In this document: piece by piece, positions 15,698 to 27,394 of the stretch
How the letters are laid out: each line of letters opens with the position of its first letter
Numbering within the stretch: the stretch's first letter is position 1
DNA from: Selaginella tamariscina
Lineage: Eukaryota > Streptophyta > Lycopodiopsida > Selaginellales > Selaginellaceae
DNA: 64,000 nucleotides
Direction: 5' to 3'
Assembly (NCBI GenBank): GCA_003024785.1
Contig: PUQB01000248.1
Location: 124,001-188,000 of the forward strand
Position numbers and translations under genes: made by a program
The notes under the pieces: generated by a model
The model's database searches: none
What the model saw: only the letters and a program-made list of their open reading frames with translations
What the model was told of the DNA's origin: nothing

Positions 15698-18600
15698 ATG
15701 GAGCCATTGTCCGACCAGGAGCTCTACGATCTGTCACAAGGAAGCACTTTTCATCGGATCTTTCGTACCAGCAACAGCAATGTAGTGGAAGTGAACTCAG
15801 CTGAGGATGTCGAGGATGCACTGTCCAAGCACGAAACAGTAAGGGTCACGTTTGAAAAAAACCCAATCTCACGGATCTCGACAGCACTCCTCTCATAGTC
15901 AAGCACCTTGCATTCATTGAGCAAAGCTGGTATGCTGATTTTATGTATGCATATGCACATAGGATGAAACATCTCGACACACTCTCGATTGGGGGATATG
16001 TCCAGGATTTCAATTGGCTCCATGAGCTAGACAAGCTCAGATGTCTACGCATCAAGGTAAGTAAAGACGCTGCTCAGGCTTTTATCACTGCGCTAAAGGA
16101 TTCAAAGTGTGTTATTGAGGAGCTTCATTTGCGGTCGGATAATGAAGAGGTCCTTGATGCAATTGTGTCCATGACTTCTCTAAGGAGGCTCTCTATAGGA
16201 GAGATAATGGTCCGGCAAGAGGTTTTGTTTAACCATCTCACCTCTCCAGAGTGTAACATATACGACCTGGAAATTGAATGGTTGGTGAAGAGTTACCTTG
16301 ATCTGGCAAATGTTCTCAGGCATCCTGACTGTACATTGCGAAGCTTAAGTTTATAAACTGGAGGAGGTTGGAACCTGAAGGGTACAGGCAGTTTCTAGAC
16401 GCCCTGAAATGTAGCAAACTGCAACATTTATCTTTATTCACCGGATGTTGATTTGGTTAAAGGGTTGGAGACAACATTGCACGAGGAGGATGATCTAAAC
16501 CTCACATCACTCTTATTGAGTACCTACTTTTGTTATTTCGATATGGATATGGAGTTGGTGCTCAGTTCCAAGTTGACTTATCTAACAGTGCACATCATGC
16601 TCCCCGGCCCGTCCTTGTTCAAGAGCTCGCAACGTTTTGAGCGAGCTATATCGACTTCAAGGCTGAGACATCTTACTGTCTCAGGACTAAGACATTTAGT
16701 GCCGCTTGGAGAACAACAGAAGCTTGTGGCTTTCCTGGACAGGAATATCGATTGTCCATTGGTGACATTGAACCTTGATAAGTGGAAGTCTGAAGTGTTA
16801 CACCAAAGCTGTTTGCAAATCTTGAAGCGGAACAAAATCTATCGAGAAGGAGGTCTTTTGGAAGAAGACCTAACCAGACCTTCAAATGCTAAACTTTTCA
16901 TATGTGGAGACACTGGAGTTGGAAAGACAACCATTCGGAAGAACCTTGCCAGAAGGGTTGGGATCCCCAGCATTTTCCAGTCATCAAAATCGACTTATGG
17001 AATAGAGCTTCAAGCTTTATGCTTTACAGATACAAAGTTGATCGTGTGTGACTTAGCTGGCCAATCTGAGTACCATGCATTTCATCACTACTTTGTAAGA
17101 GGCAGTGATAAAGAATGTTTCTCCTCGTTTGTAAGGCTCCCACAGCTGCAGACGATCAAGCAGAGCTAGAAAAACAACTCAAATACTGGCTGAGATTCAT
17201 TGTTGCACATCGTTCCTTGTCCGACCAGAGGCCAAGAGTATTGATACTTCTCAATTACTTCCCGCTAGCCAGAGACCCAAAAGTACAACGATGAACAGTT
17301 CGCCATCGATCCGATGTACAGCAGTAATCCAAGAGTACTCGCAGTGGATTGACTTTGGGGATACAGAAAGCATTAGTGTATATGGAATTGTGGCTACAAC
17401 TGTCAGCCAAGTCAGACAACTCAAAGGAGCATTGGAAAGAGCCTTGGAAGGAGTGTTGGAGAAGAGACCAAAAGTTCCATCAGTTTGCAATCACATCATG
17501 AATCAGCTGAATGCTAGTACACAGCAACCCAAGGTGGTGTCACTTAAGGAGTTTAGGGACATGTACAACATGACAAAGTTGGAGGACAATCGGTTTAAGG
17601 CATGTCTCATGCATCTTCACGATAGTGGAGAACTGGTCTACTTTGAAGATGACACCACACCAGACGAGATGCAACAGTTCGTTGTCCTGGATGTTCAGTG
17701 GTTCTTGCGAGATGTTATTGGTGTTTGTCTACCTCGGTTAGGAAGGAACTCGAATGACCCACGACCTCCGGCAGTGCATTCCATCACGAGTGTTCGTGCA
17801 GAACTCGAAACCAGGTGTGGAGCAGCAGCTCACACTCCTTACATACTGTCTTCACTTCAGAAGCTAGGTGTGGTGCTACGAAACCAGGAGAAAAATGAAG
17901 TTACGATCTTGCCTTTGTTGGAAAAAACTCTCCAGCAATGGGAACAAGAACGTGGGAGGCCCGAGTTTAGCAGCTACTGTTTCTGGGGAAGGAGATTCGA
18001 TTGCAAACACTCTGAGACAACAATTCTGCCATCTGGGATCTTCAACATGCTTCAAGTGACACTTGCAGGTATGTTTTCTCAACATAAGGTTGGACAAGGC
18101 TGGCTGTACCTGGTGGAGAACAGAATTCATGTGATTGTCAAGACTGGAGGCAGCAGAGGAGAATGGTATGATATGCATTGGGTCGATGTACTTGTTCGAA
18201 TACCATTCGACTGTGAGACGTACCTACTGGAGAAAGCCGAGAAGCTTTTTCAGGACGTGAACGTGTGCATTGCTTGTGGAGCTCGGAACTGGGGATGTCC
18301 CACACTGGAACTCGAAGAGAAAGTCATCAGGCCGCAACAAATCGAGAGCAACTTAAGTTCAAGCTTTGAGGATGTGTTTCCACTAGCTTCACTTGTTGAA
18401 GAGCTCAACATGGATGGTCGCACTTTGCTGTATGAACATACTTGGCCAAGTTTGCAGAGTAATCCAATCTATGAGCTCTTGTTGCCGAGTGAACGGGATA
18501 AATACTTTTCAGCACAGCAGAGCAACCTGAATGTCATCCGGTCCGAGGTACAAGAGTGTTTAGATGCAACAACTATTGAGAGTGACCATAGTACCACGGA

Positions 18601-19293
18601 TGGTACCAGTGAGTTAACCATTGGTGTACTCAAGCGGATGGAGTCCAACATAGTGAGGGAGATAAGAACTTCAGAAGCCAGGATAACAAGCGAGATTCAC
18701 AGACTGGAGTTGATTGTCAAAAACAAATGAATGCTCTACGCATGCAAGGAGGTGAGACTCTCTCTAAGCTCATGCTCCATCTGGACTTTGAGGCACCCAA
18801 GTACCCATACATAACAGACGAGAACAACTTCCTCCAGAAGCTGTCTCAATCTACATTCGGCTCTACTGTGAGACTTCATTTCTTATGTGAACACCACCAG
18901 CACTGTCATCCAGTGGAGAACCAACGAGGTATCGAAATCACTGTACGTCCGGAGTGGTTGAAGAAAGCAGCTCCAGTGTTAGTTCCAGCACTCAGAATTA
19001 TGTTCTTTGCACTCAAGGTGGTCGCTATTGTGGGTTTTGGTGTAGTCATTCCATCTCCGGCATCTGCATTTCCCAAGGGTCTCAAGGATGGAGCAATTCA
19101 AGCAGTAATGGAGGCAGCGTTTGGCAACGTTGATAAACACCTCAAGTCTGGATTTCCGACGAGAGACGAACTGAAAGAGTTTCATGAATCTCTTGATATG
19201 TTTTTGAAGGGAAGCGATCTGGAGCGTGACTTGGGGTTACGTAGGAGAATACAGAATGGGCGACATGTTTGGCTGTGCCAACAACATGAATGA
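15698..19293 (+). CDS. LRR-Roc-COR (Roco, TORNADO1-like) GTPase, intronless
   Basis: Start MEPLSDQELYDL at 15,698. Residues 1 to about 380 form leucine-rich repeats (LRRLSIGEI, LRHLTVSGLRHL). The Roc GTPase follows: P-loop GDTGVGKTTIRKN at about 16,905, and G3 DLAGQSEYHAFHHYF at about 17,052. A LLNYFPLARDP stretch near 17,250 sits where G4 is expected but lacks a canonical NKxD. The long COR domain spans 17,300-18,500, with LDVQWFLRDVIG and FPLASLVEELN. A coiled-coil-like segment precedes a final helical domain with a hydrophobic stretch (MFFALKVVAIVGFGVVI). The family includes plant TORNADO1, a signalling or scaffold GTPase. No introns are visible in 3.6 kb, unlike the neighbouring genes. 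Frame changes fall near 15,860 (poly-A/poly-C), 16,345, 16,440, 17,120, 17,290 and 18,725 (poly-A). Confidence 0.85.
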
Positions 19294-22200
19294 CTGTTAT
19301 GTTACATTTCTGCCTTTCAATAACAATCTTTTATATTGATATGTATTTACTTGAATTCACGTGTATGTTTGTATGTATATACATATAGATGTGTGTGTGT
19401 GTGCGTACAAATAAATACACCCGCTCATCAGACAAACATACGTAGCAGCTGAAGCTTCCCGTACGTCACTCATTCATATGAAATGCTGCAACCCATAGAT
19501 ACAAACTGGCTCCACGAAGCTTCTTTTCTCCGTGTTTCTAAGGCAGATGTAATAAGATGTATAATATTATAATATTATAATTATATATATACATTCTAAT
19601 ATGCAGATGTAATATGCATATACATATTTGGAACCGGGTTATATATGTATGTATGTACAAACACATCTTACATGTATCTGTATGTATATATACTTTCACT
19701 GAACTCGAGATTTACACTCTGTGATCTATTACTTTACACGCAACCACACGTACATACACATACAGACTTATACGGGATTGAGTTGCGCGTGTATATAGAC
19801 ACATGCTGTATATGAAATGATATTTTAATAATGAGCATATAACCGTATCATTCTTGGTTCTCAACGTTTGATGTCCGTAGTGAAGGATGACGTATGGATC
19901 CTGTTTCGACATCCATTATGTGTCCTTCAGATTATTCCCACCAACAACTAGACAAAGACAAAGCAAAATTAATTAACGGATTAATTAAATAATAGTAAAT
20001 GTTTGCTACAAAAGGGTATATAGATATAACATACCACCGACCACTAAACAACAATCAAATGCAGAAGAAAAATTCAATGTGCTTGAATAGAATGAGTTTT
20101 ATATTAATGTTGACTTGACTTTGTTGTCGTTAATAGTAAGAATTAACAGTAAGGGTATTAGAAAGCATATTTATTATATATTTGTTTGTATTTGACACCC
20201 GTGTGTTGCATTTTTCTAGTTGGTTGTGTATAATCACTTCGTTTCCCGTCTCTCTCCTGAATCTCCATCTTCTCTCGCTCAAATATATATAATAATTATA
20301 TATATCAAATCATGTATACAAATGAAATGCATTAACCCCAAAGGTTTTTAATTTATATTCTCTAAATGCATATAAAATTATTTAAATAATTAAGTTAATT
20401 AATTAAGAAAAGTGAAAACTAGCCGTTTTTCTTATTGCCTTCAATGTGGTGTGTGTTGGATGTGTGGGTACACTAACGATATATGCTTGTATATAATTCA
20501 GTGTGATAGTACGCAGGCGCTGTGTGTGATTTCTTTATTTATCAGATGGTTGCAGTCTCCCAACAGTCGAAATTATCCCGCTCTGGCTTCTACATCTTAA
20601 GGTTGCGTGCATGCGTGCGTTATGTGTGTGTGAGAGTGAGAGTTACTTATAAATAATAAATAAAAATTGTATTAGTCAATATATATAATATTTGTTTCAA
20701 TTTCAGAAATTCTCATATGGATGCCACTTTACACACACAGTGTACAATGCACGTGTTATATGTACATGTGTACTTTTTAATTCTTAATGTACAAGGAGCT
20801 AGCATTTACATATCAATGTACATGTATAATTCATTGCGTATATATTTTACGTGCTCATAACCTCCACTAATAGACACCGTGAGGTGGCACTTGAGAGAGT
20901 AGAGTTTAGTGTGTGATGAAGAATTGAATCCAGGTATTGATATACATTTGATTTAAGTCAATATATAATGGCAAATCATATATAACACACTGCTTATGTT
21001 ATAATAATGTACACATATCAACATACACGTACATAATGCTTATGCGGATTCAGAAGAGGTTCGGCAAACTTCCATTTTATAAAACAAGCTTTACCTTATT
21101 TAATTCCAATGCTATTGAAGACTTTGGCAAAGGAAGAAAACTAAGATGAAGATGAAGATTTATAAGATAATCATTAGTTATTATGTAACACCGTGGATCT
21201 CGCTAACCATATTAATATGCATATTAATAGGTATACAGTTTTTGACTAGGTGTATAATCATAGATATATGTTAAATAGTGTTAAATAGATTAATTTATTA
21301 TGTCAGCACGCATGCGTTGTGTTGACCTAACCTGTATATGAATATACATTTAATTATGTACATAGTAGGCTTGTACCATTAAACCCCGTGACGCGCCAAC
21401 TTTACGCGATAGATTTAAACCTAATCATACATGTTTATAAGTGATCAGGATTTACGCATATTAACATTCTTTAATATAAAAACAGTTAAGTGAGAAAGTT
21501 TAAGAAATAAATTTTAATTATTAATTAAAATCTTAAATTGTTAATGATAAATAAAAGTATTAAAATTATATATATTGCTCTTATTTTTTGGTTTCTTATA
21601 TTGCATAAATAACTTCATTAAATTACTTTAAAACTTAATAATTTTGGTGAGACTTGGAGTTTGACATGTTATAATTGAATCTATTAAACACTAGTTAACT
21701 GTGTACTTTGTTAAGTACGTTGCTAATAGTTGTAAACTATACAGACATATTCTCAAGCGCTTTTAATAGACAATACAGTTTGTCTTTATATAAATAATGA
21801 TAATAATAATAATAATTACGTAATAAATTACTAAAAAAAATAAATTTCTTTTGCTTGTCGATAATCAAAACACATGGAAATCCACTCAGGGATGTTAATC
21901 TCAATTATGTTTTAATAAAATATCACTTTCATTATCTTTAATTTAAAATTAGCTTGATCAAAAATTAATAAATGAATTTTAAATGGATGACTATATTATT
22001 TATATAAAGTTTATTTAACCAAATAAAGTGAATGATTAAATAGGTGCATCTTATTTAATTATTTATATTTAGTATGTATATATATACAATATGCACATGC
22101 ATGTGTATATACATGATTATGATTATACATATGGATATATAAATAGCTTATGTCTTTTAAGGTACAATGTTTAAGTTATTGTTATATTAATATATAACAT

Positions 22201-22792
22201 CAAAGATAAATAAGAATTTATATCTGTAACATTCCGTTGTACTGTAAAATATAAATTATATGTTTAATTAACCTATGATCATTTATTTTTAAGATTAATT
22301 TCTTAACGACATCTAAAATTAATTTTACATTATCTATTTCTTTATTAGTTTGTTTTTATAAGCACATTGATACGTTTAGTTTTATGTATACAGTTAGAAA
22401 TCTGTGTATGCGATTTCTCTCTCTCTCTATTTATCTATCTATATATCATCATATAAATACAGTATGATATGTGTGGGTGTGTAGGCATACACACACACAC
22501 TTTAACGGTTTGTTAAATATCTACAATACTGAAAAATTTGCTTTATAAACACTGCATTACTAATAATAATGTAATATCAATATTAATAACAGTAAGCCTA
22601 TATTCAGCAATTAATAGTCTATCACTTTGTGCTGATTTTTTTTTTTTAATTTCTTTTTGAAAACCTTAACTTGATGGAAAAGAACTGAGGATATATCTGG
22701 CAAACCTGTCTTTTATTATTCATTGCTATTCTTTGATTTAAAATGATTTTAATCAAATAAAATAATATTAAGTAATCTTTAACAGCAGTGAG
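19294..22792. other. AT-rich intergenic region with dispersed repeats
   Basis: No convincing gene. Contains (GT)n near 19,390, the dispersed repeat at 21,250-21,440, and from about 21,430 a copy of the large AT-rich family also seen at 32,450-34,150 and 39,000-40,150 (shared 'aatgataataata..aattacgtaataaattac', 'tataaagtttatttaaccaaataaagtgaatga' and 'gcacattgatac.tttagttttatg'). MULE-1 is inserted into this copy. Confidence 0.55.
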
Positions 22793-22803
22793 CGTGACAG
22801 TGG
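22793..22803. repeat. Target-site duplication of MULE-1, left copy
   Basis: CGTGACAGTGG here is repeated exactly at 30,639-30,649. Eight to eleven bases is the usual range for Mutator-like elements. The same family of flanking repeat near 40,020 lacks an insertion, so it can serve as an empty site. Confidence 0.75.
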
Positions 22804-22835
22804 AGTCCACAAAAAGAGGGCTTCCGGGCTTGGAC

Positions 22836-22905
22836 CCGGAATATTCTAAAGAATCTACCAGAATATTCTTAGAATATTCCTAAATATTCTTAGAATTTAG
22901 GATTT
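22836..22905. promoter_or_regulatory. Subterminal GAATATTC cluster, left end of MULE-1
   Basis: Several GAATATTC or GAA..TTC units lie in 70 bases, e.g. 22,839-22,846, 22,861-22,868 and 22,872-22,879. They mirror a cluster at the right end. They could be transposase binding sites. They also resemble heat-shock elements, although the spacing here is not the perfect 2-base alternation seen at the right end. Confidence 0.45.
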
Positions 22906-23009
22906 TGGCTCAGTCGGCAATTAACAACAAAAAATATTTAATCATAGCCATGTTTATACTGTATTATTAAAGTTTTATTTCAACACCAAAGAGTACAATT
23001 CAACACTTG

Positions 23010-26000
23010 TCACTTCTTCTTACGATTGAGCAATGCTGCAATTCGTGAACCACCAGTCCTACTTGACGTCGCTATTGGTTGGGTTGGGATTTCCTCTGGC
23101 TGGATGTTCTCTTTAATCCTGTTCATAGCAATTCTCCCGAGCTCAGGGTTCTTCTCAGTCCCAACAATGTTTCTCCCCAGCTCGATAGCTGCAAGCATTG
23201 AGGACCCCGTACCACTGCCTATATCCCAGATAAGATCACCTGGCCGGGTGAGTCGTTCTATCACGAGCTGCATCAATCGAGTGCTCTTCGGTTGGTAGTC
23301 CATCCTGCATGTGAAGATAATGGTAAATACTTAATTGTTGAAATGAAATGCCTACCATGGTTCTTGGAACCGCTCAGGATTATCAACAAGAATTGTTGAT
23401 GACAAACGCAGTGGATTATCGCGCAATCCTCTAGATGCATCTTGGAAGACAAGAAGGAGCAGGATGCTCTCCTGTTAAAACATCAAAATCATTAATGAAC
23501 TTCATGAATAAAGAAAAAAGTACCTTCATCTTAGCCCCAACCACGCCCTCTGTAGATGTAGTACGTTGCAGCAAGTTGAAGGTCCACCACACTTGCAGCT
23601 CGGACAACTTGATCCCAGGTGTTTGCTGCAGCAAACACAACCAACCAACCATTTGCAGCCATATGCATACCTGCAAACTGGAGTGCTTCATCGAACTTCA
23701 CTGGATCAAGGTAGAGGTATGGCGTATCACTCGTTGTATTTCCTGGCAAGGTCCCATTTGGAAGGTCGAAGATCACCAAGTTGAAACCATATTCTCCCGC
23801 AATATGCTGGTAGCGAGTCTGGCTGTCAGCTGTATGGTACCTGGCCACCTGTGTCTGAACTTTTCTATAAGGAACCAGTCTAGCGTCAGGAACCTCCTCT
23901 TCCTTCTCATCCGTGAGCACGGCCTGTTGCATCTCCTCGATGTCATCAATCGCCAAGAAATTATCACCTCGAGTTGTAGCAAGTGAAGGGACGAATGTGA
24001 CCAAGTCATCCTTGATGTCCATGGTTCCCTGCGATGGTAGCACTTCAGATAAATTGAAGAAGGCAGCTGGATCGCGAGTAGTGGAGGTGCCAGCTACTGT
24101 ATCTGAGGTCTTCTTTGACTGCTGCACAGGCTGACGCCGCTTTGCCTTGGCCTTTGTCTTCTTAATGAAGTCGACCTCTGCCGGATCCCATGAGATGCAT
24201 GGGAGATCTTTTGAGTGTTCATTGTAGAGATCCTTCTCCCATGTTGGTGGTTGCCCAGGTGGATAATCAAGCCAGAACGGTACGTGTACACGCTCGAACT
24301 CTGTCAGGCCAGATCTTGTCTTCGACCACATGTGTGGTGCTTCCATGTAATCTGACCAGAATACCATAGTCTGTGTGTGAGGCACCTTTCTCGCTGCGAC
24401 ATACCTGTAATGAACATATAGTAGTGTCAGAATGTAACAATGTCAAGAAGATCATCCTTACCTCCAAATCATCCTTCTTGCTGTCTCTTCGTGTTCGAGG
24501 AACTCTTTCGGCTCTATGGAGTAAGTGAACTTCACACACTCATGGAATGGCTGGAACATCACGTTCTTGCATTTTACCCGCACTTCATCGTACCAAGTCG
24601 TGAAATCTGTAACCGGCCTGCTCCACTCGCCATCCTCGATGAGTCCCGTGAGAATCTGTACTGCCTCCTCTCTGATTGCCCGCCAATACAAATCGATAGT
24701 AAACCACCTTATCCACTCCTTATCCTGAACACCCGGCAATCCAAGTGTCTCTTGCTCTCTCTTCAGATCGAGACGTACCAGTTTATTGAAGTACATGATT
24801 CTCGTCTCGTTTGGAATTCTCGCCCTTGAAAGCGCGTACAGCTTTTCCAACCCCATCCATCTGCATTGTTTCCATGTGATTTGGGTCACCTTGTCGAACC
24901 ACTCTTCACCCAATGCAGGATCGATGATGGCTAAGATCTTCATCATGCGCTTGTCATGCTTAATGTAGACCTGTTGTTGCTCCTGGTATTTGTTGCCTTT
25001 GGATGCCCTTGCAGCCTTCTCAAGATCATCCTCAATCTCACTCTGTAATTCACAGACGTAATCAACTAAGTAATATAAGTGTGAGACGTGGTACCTCAAA
25101 AAAGATCTTTGCACAGATCAAATTCGGAAGTGGATGCCAAGCTTGTTGTCCAGTCGCGCTTTCCTTCCACTTTCTTATGTCATCTCGTTCCTTGTCACTG
25201 AGCCTGGCCAAGATCTTCGCTGTGCCCTCCTCACTGGTGCAACATGTCTTCACAGATAGCAGAAGATGTGGCAGTGTGGTTTGCACTGCCGTTGCGGAGG
25301 AACTGCATATTTGAAAAGCTCGAAGTTAGTTAATCCTATGATCTAGAGGTCACTATGTTTACCTATTAATTTGCTGAAACATTGTCACAAGCTGAAGATT
25401 ATCCATGACCCCAGCACGGATGAAGCCTGAACGCACTCTCACTGCCCACTGATCTTATCTTCCGTGTCTTCTGTGTACAGCTTCTGAAGCACCTTTAGCC
25501 TGTGATTACCATCCCAACAGATGAACTTCTTCATCGAAAGCATTGGTGCCCATTGCCGGAACATGTCGGACTGAAGCTCCTCCTCAAAAGCCAAATGCTG
25601 AGCATACATCGCTTCATCGCTTCTCAATGCTGCCAGATCTGCATCTGTCATGGGGTCCCCAACTTGAAGGATGAACTGAGTGGTGTTGCGCAAATAACCA
25701 ACTGCCTTCTTGAAACTCCTAGTCAAAGATTCCAGATCCGCTGGATTGACTCTCCGCACCTGCTCATTTCCCAGAATTCGGCAAATAGGGACATCCGGTG
25801 CCTCTCCATATTCTCGGATTGTGATCTTCGCGAGAAGACGCACTGCACTCTCCGAATGCATGCTGGCTGCAATGTTGTAAACTTCCTCATTATCTGGCAC
25901 TTCTGCTTTCCCCTTCTTCTTCTTCTTAGCAGCCTCTGAATCTCCAGCAGCTTTGCGTCGTCTCTTCTTGCTCTTGGGTTCATCCTCTTCGTCACTCGAC

Positions 26001-26320
26001 AAAGTCACTGCGCATGAGGCTTGTGTGCCTTCTGTCTGCTCCTGTGTCTCCTGTGGTAAGACATCATCCTCAACTTCTTCAACAAAGTCTGATTGTTCTT
26101 GTTGGGGTTGAACTACATCCTCTTGCTCTCCTGACCAGTCCTGCTGGCTTGCCTGTTCAACTGGAGCATCACTTGAAGGTCCTTGTTCCTGAACCACAGC
26201 CAGCTTCCTACTTCCTCTCCCACGACCCCGACGCCCTCTCTGAATTGCAGCTCTAGCTTCTGCTTCTCTCTCAGTAGGCTCCTTCATCTTCTTTTCTTGT
26301 AAACGTTGTGAAGAGCGCAT
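23010..26320 (-). CDS. ParB-like domain plus N6/N4 amino-DNA methyltransferase
   Basis: Predicted AdoMet-dependent methyltransferase acting on the exocyclic amino group of adenine or cytosine in DNA. Six exons: 25,363-26,320, 25,095-25,302, 24,462-25,042, 23,524-24,404, 23,356-23,471 and 23,010-23,304, all with GT..AG borders and 51-60 base introns. The start MRSSQRL leads into a basic stretch (RRGRRGRGRGSRK) and an acidic low-complexity region with KSKKRRRK, a likely nuclear signal. A ParB-like fold follows, with VNPADLESLTRSF and, at 25,499-25,510, WDGNHR. After a helical middle region comes the methyltransferase: motif IV VIFDLPNG (23,752-23,766), then QPKSTRLMQLVIE and the AdoMet loop DIGSGTGS (about 23,195-23,235), then GTEKNPELGRIA. 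The catalytic motif before the AdoMet loop is the order of the bacterial beta-type class (PF01555-like). Frame changes at about 25,445 and in a G-run near 23,535. About 1,000 residues. Confidence 0.82.
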
Positions 26321-26399
26321 CTACAAAAGCAATAAGGTTTAACAAAAAACTGTAATAAATGTTCAAAGATGTTTAATAAAAATTAAAAAAACATACTAG

Positions 26400-26935
26400 C
26401 CCTCACAGTCGGCGTGCCGACTGAGAGAGCAGTTGCTGTAAGTCCCAGTCGGCATGCCGACTGGGCCTGGCATCAAAGGGAGTCCCAGTCGGCATGCCGA
26501 CTGGGACTGGCATCAAAGGGGTCCCAGTCGGCATGCCGACTGGGACTGGCACAAAGGGAGCCCAGTCGGCATGCCGACTGGGACTGGCTCAAAGGGAGTC
26601 CCAGTCGGCATGCCGACTGGGCCTGGCAACAAAGGGAGCCCAGTCGGCATGCCGACTGGGACTGGCAACAAAGGGAGTCCCAGTCGGCATGCCGACTGGG
26701 ACTGGCAACAAAGGGAGGCCCAGTCGGCATGCCGACTGGGACTGGGAACGAAACAAGGCCCAGTCAAAATGCTAGGTGGGACTAGAACAGTCAACCCTAG
26801 TCAAAATGCTGACTGGGGCTGGAACAGTCAACCCCGGTCAAAATGTTGACTGGATCTGGAACAGTCCACCCCAGTCGGCCTGCCGACTGGGACGGACAAC
26901 GAAGTCAGTCCGAGTCGGCAGGCCGACTCGGATTT
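26400..26935. repeat. Tandem array of a 22-bp palindrome (GTCGGCA family)
   Basis: Eight exact copies of CCCAGTCGGCA followed by its reverse complement start at 26,444, 26,484, 26,523, 26,561, 26,600, 26,639, 26,679 and 26,719, so spacing is 38-40 bases. The spacer is near-constant (actggcaacaaagggag). A degenerate copy lies at 26,406, and two variants follow at about 26,872 (ggcctgcc centre) and 26,911 (gagtcggca/ggccgactc). Between 26,760 and 26,860 are three decayed units where GTCGGC has become GTCAAAA. The array lies between divergent genes. Open frames on both strands here are translations of the repeat, not genes. Confidence 0.95.
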
Positions 26936-26939
26936 CTTG

Positions 26940-27394
26940 CAACTGTGAAGAGATGTAAAAAGATGAACAGATCATGAAAAGATCATGAGCAGATCATGAA
27001 GAAATCAGAAAATACTCACCCCCTGGAGCCACACTTGCTCCACGCTATGCCCCCAAATGCCCCTGCTCCACGAAAACCTAGCCGCCCTAGCTGCCCTAGC
27101 CGCCCTAATTGCAAAACCCTAGCCGCCCTAAATCAATTAAAAACCAACCTAATTTCTGTAAACATATTGCATGCATGATCGCCACTTGTACATAGTAAAA
27201 CTTTTTAATTTACAAAAAACCTACCCAGACGCAGTAAATTAATTTCACTCTTCTACCCAGACGCACGCAATTAATATTATTTTTAATATTTGTCAATGAA
27301 ATGATTGCCTCACGACTGACAAACACATTAACCATCGTGTGTAATATGTTCATTGTCTTTGAATTTTAACTTTTGTTTGTTCCATTTTTGCTAC
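26940..27394. promoter_or_regulatory. Leader and promoter region of MULE-1 transposase
   Basis: Non-coding, with a 'agatcatgaa' triplicate near 26,970, a CCGCCCTAG(C) repeat at 27,080-27,130 and a repeated 'tacccagacgca' block at 27,223 and 27,256. The transposase ATG follows at 27,395. No clear TATA box was recognised. Confidence 0.35.

Noticed and set aside
23435..23986. Plus-strand open frame of 183 codons
   Set aside because: Antisense shadow of the methyltransferase exon; the minus strand has the conserved motifs and splice sites.
26414..26849. Overlapping open frames on both strands with repeated 'ADWDW', 'GMPTGTG' and 'SACRLGL' words
   Set aside because: These are translations of the palindrome array in all frames; the repeat length and lack of stops create them. 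No gene.
26400..26935. CRISPR-like array
   Set aside because: Regular palindromic repeats with short spacers superficially fit, but the spacers are nearly identical to each other, the genome is eukaryotic and there are no cas genes.
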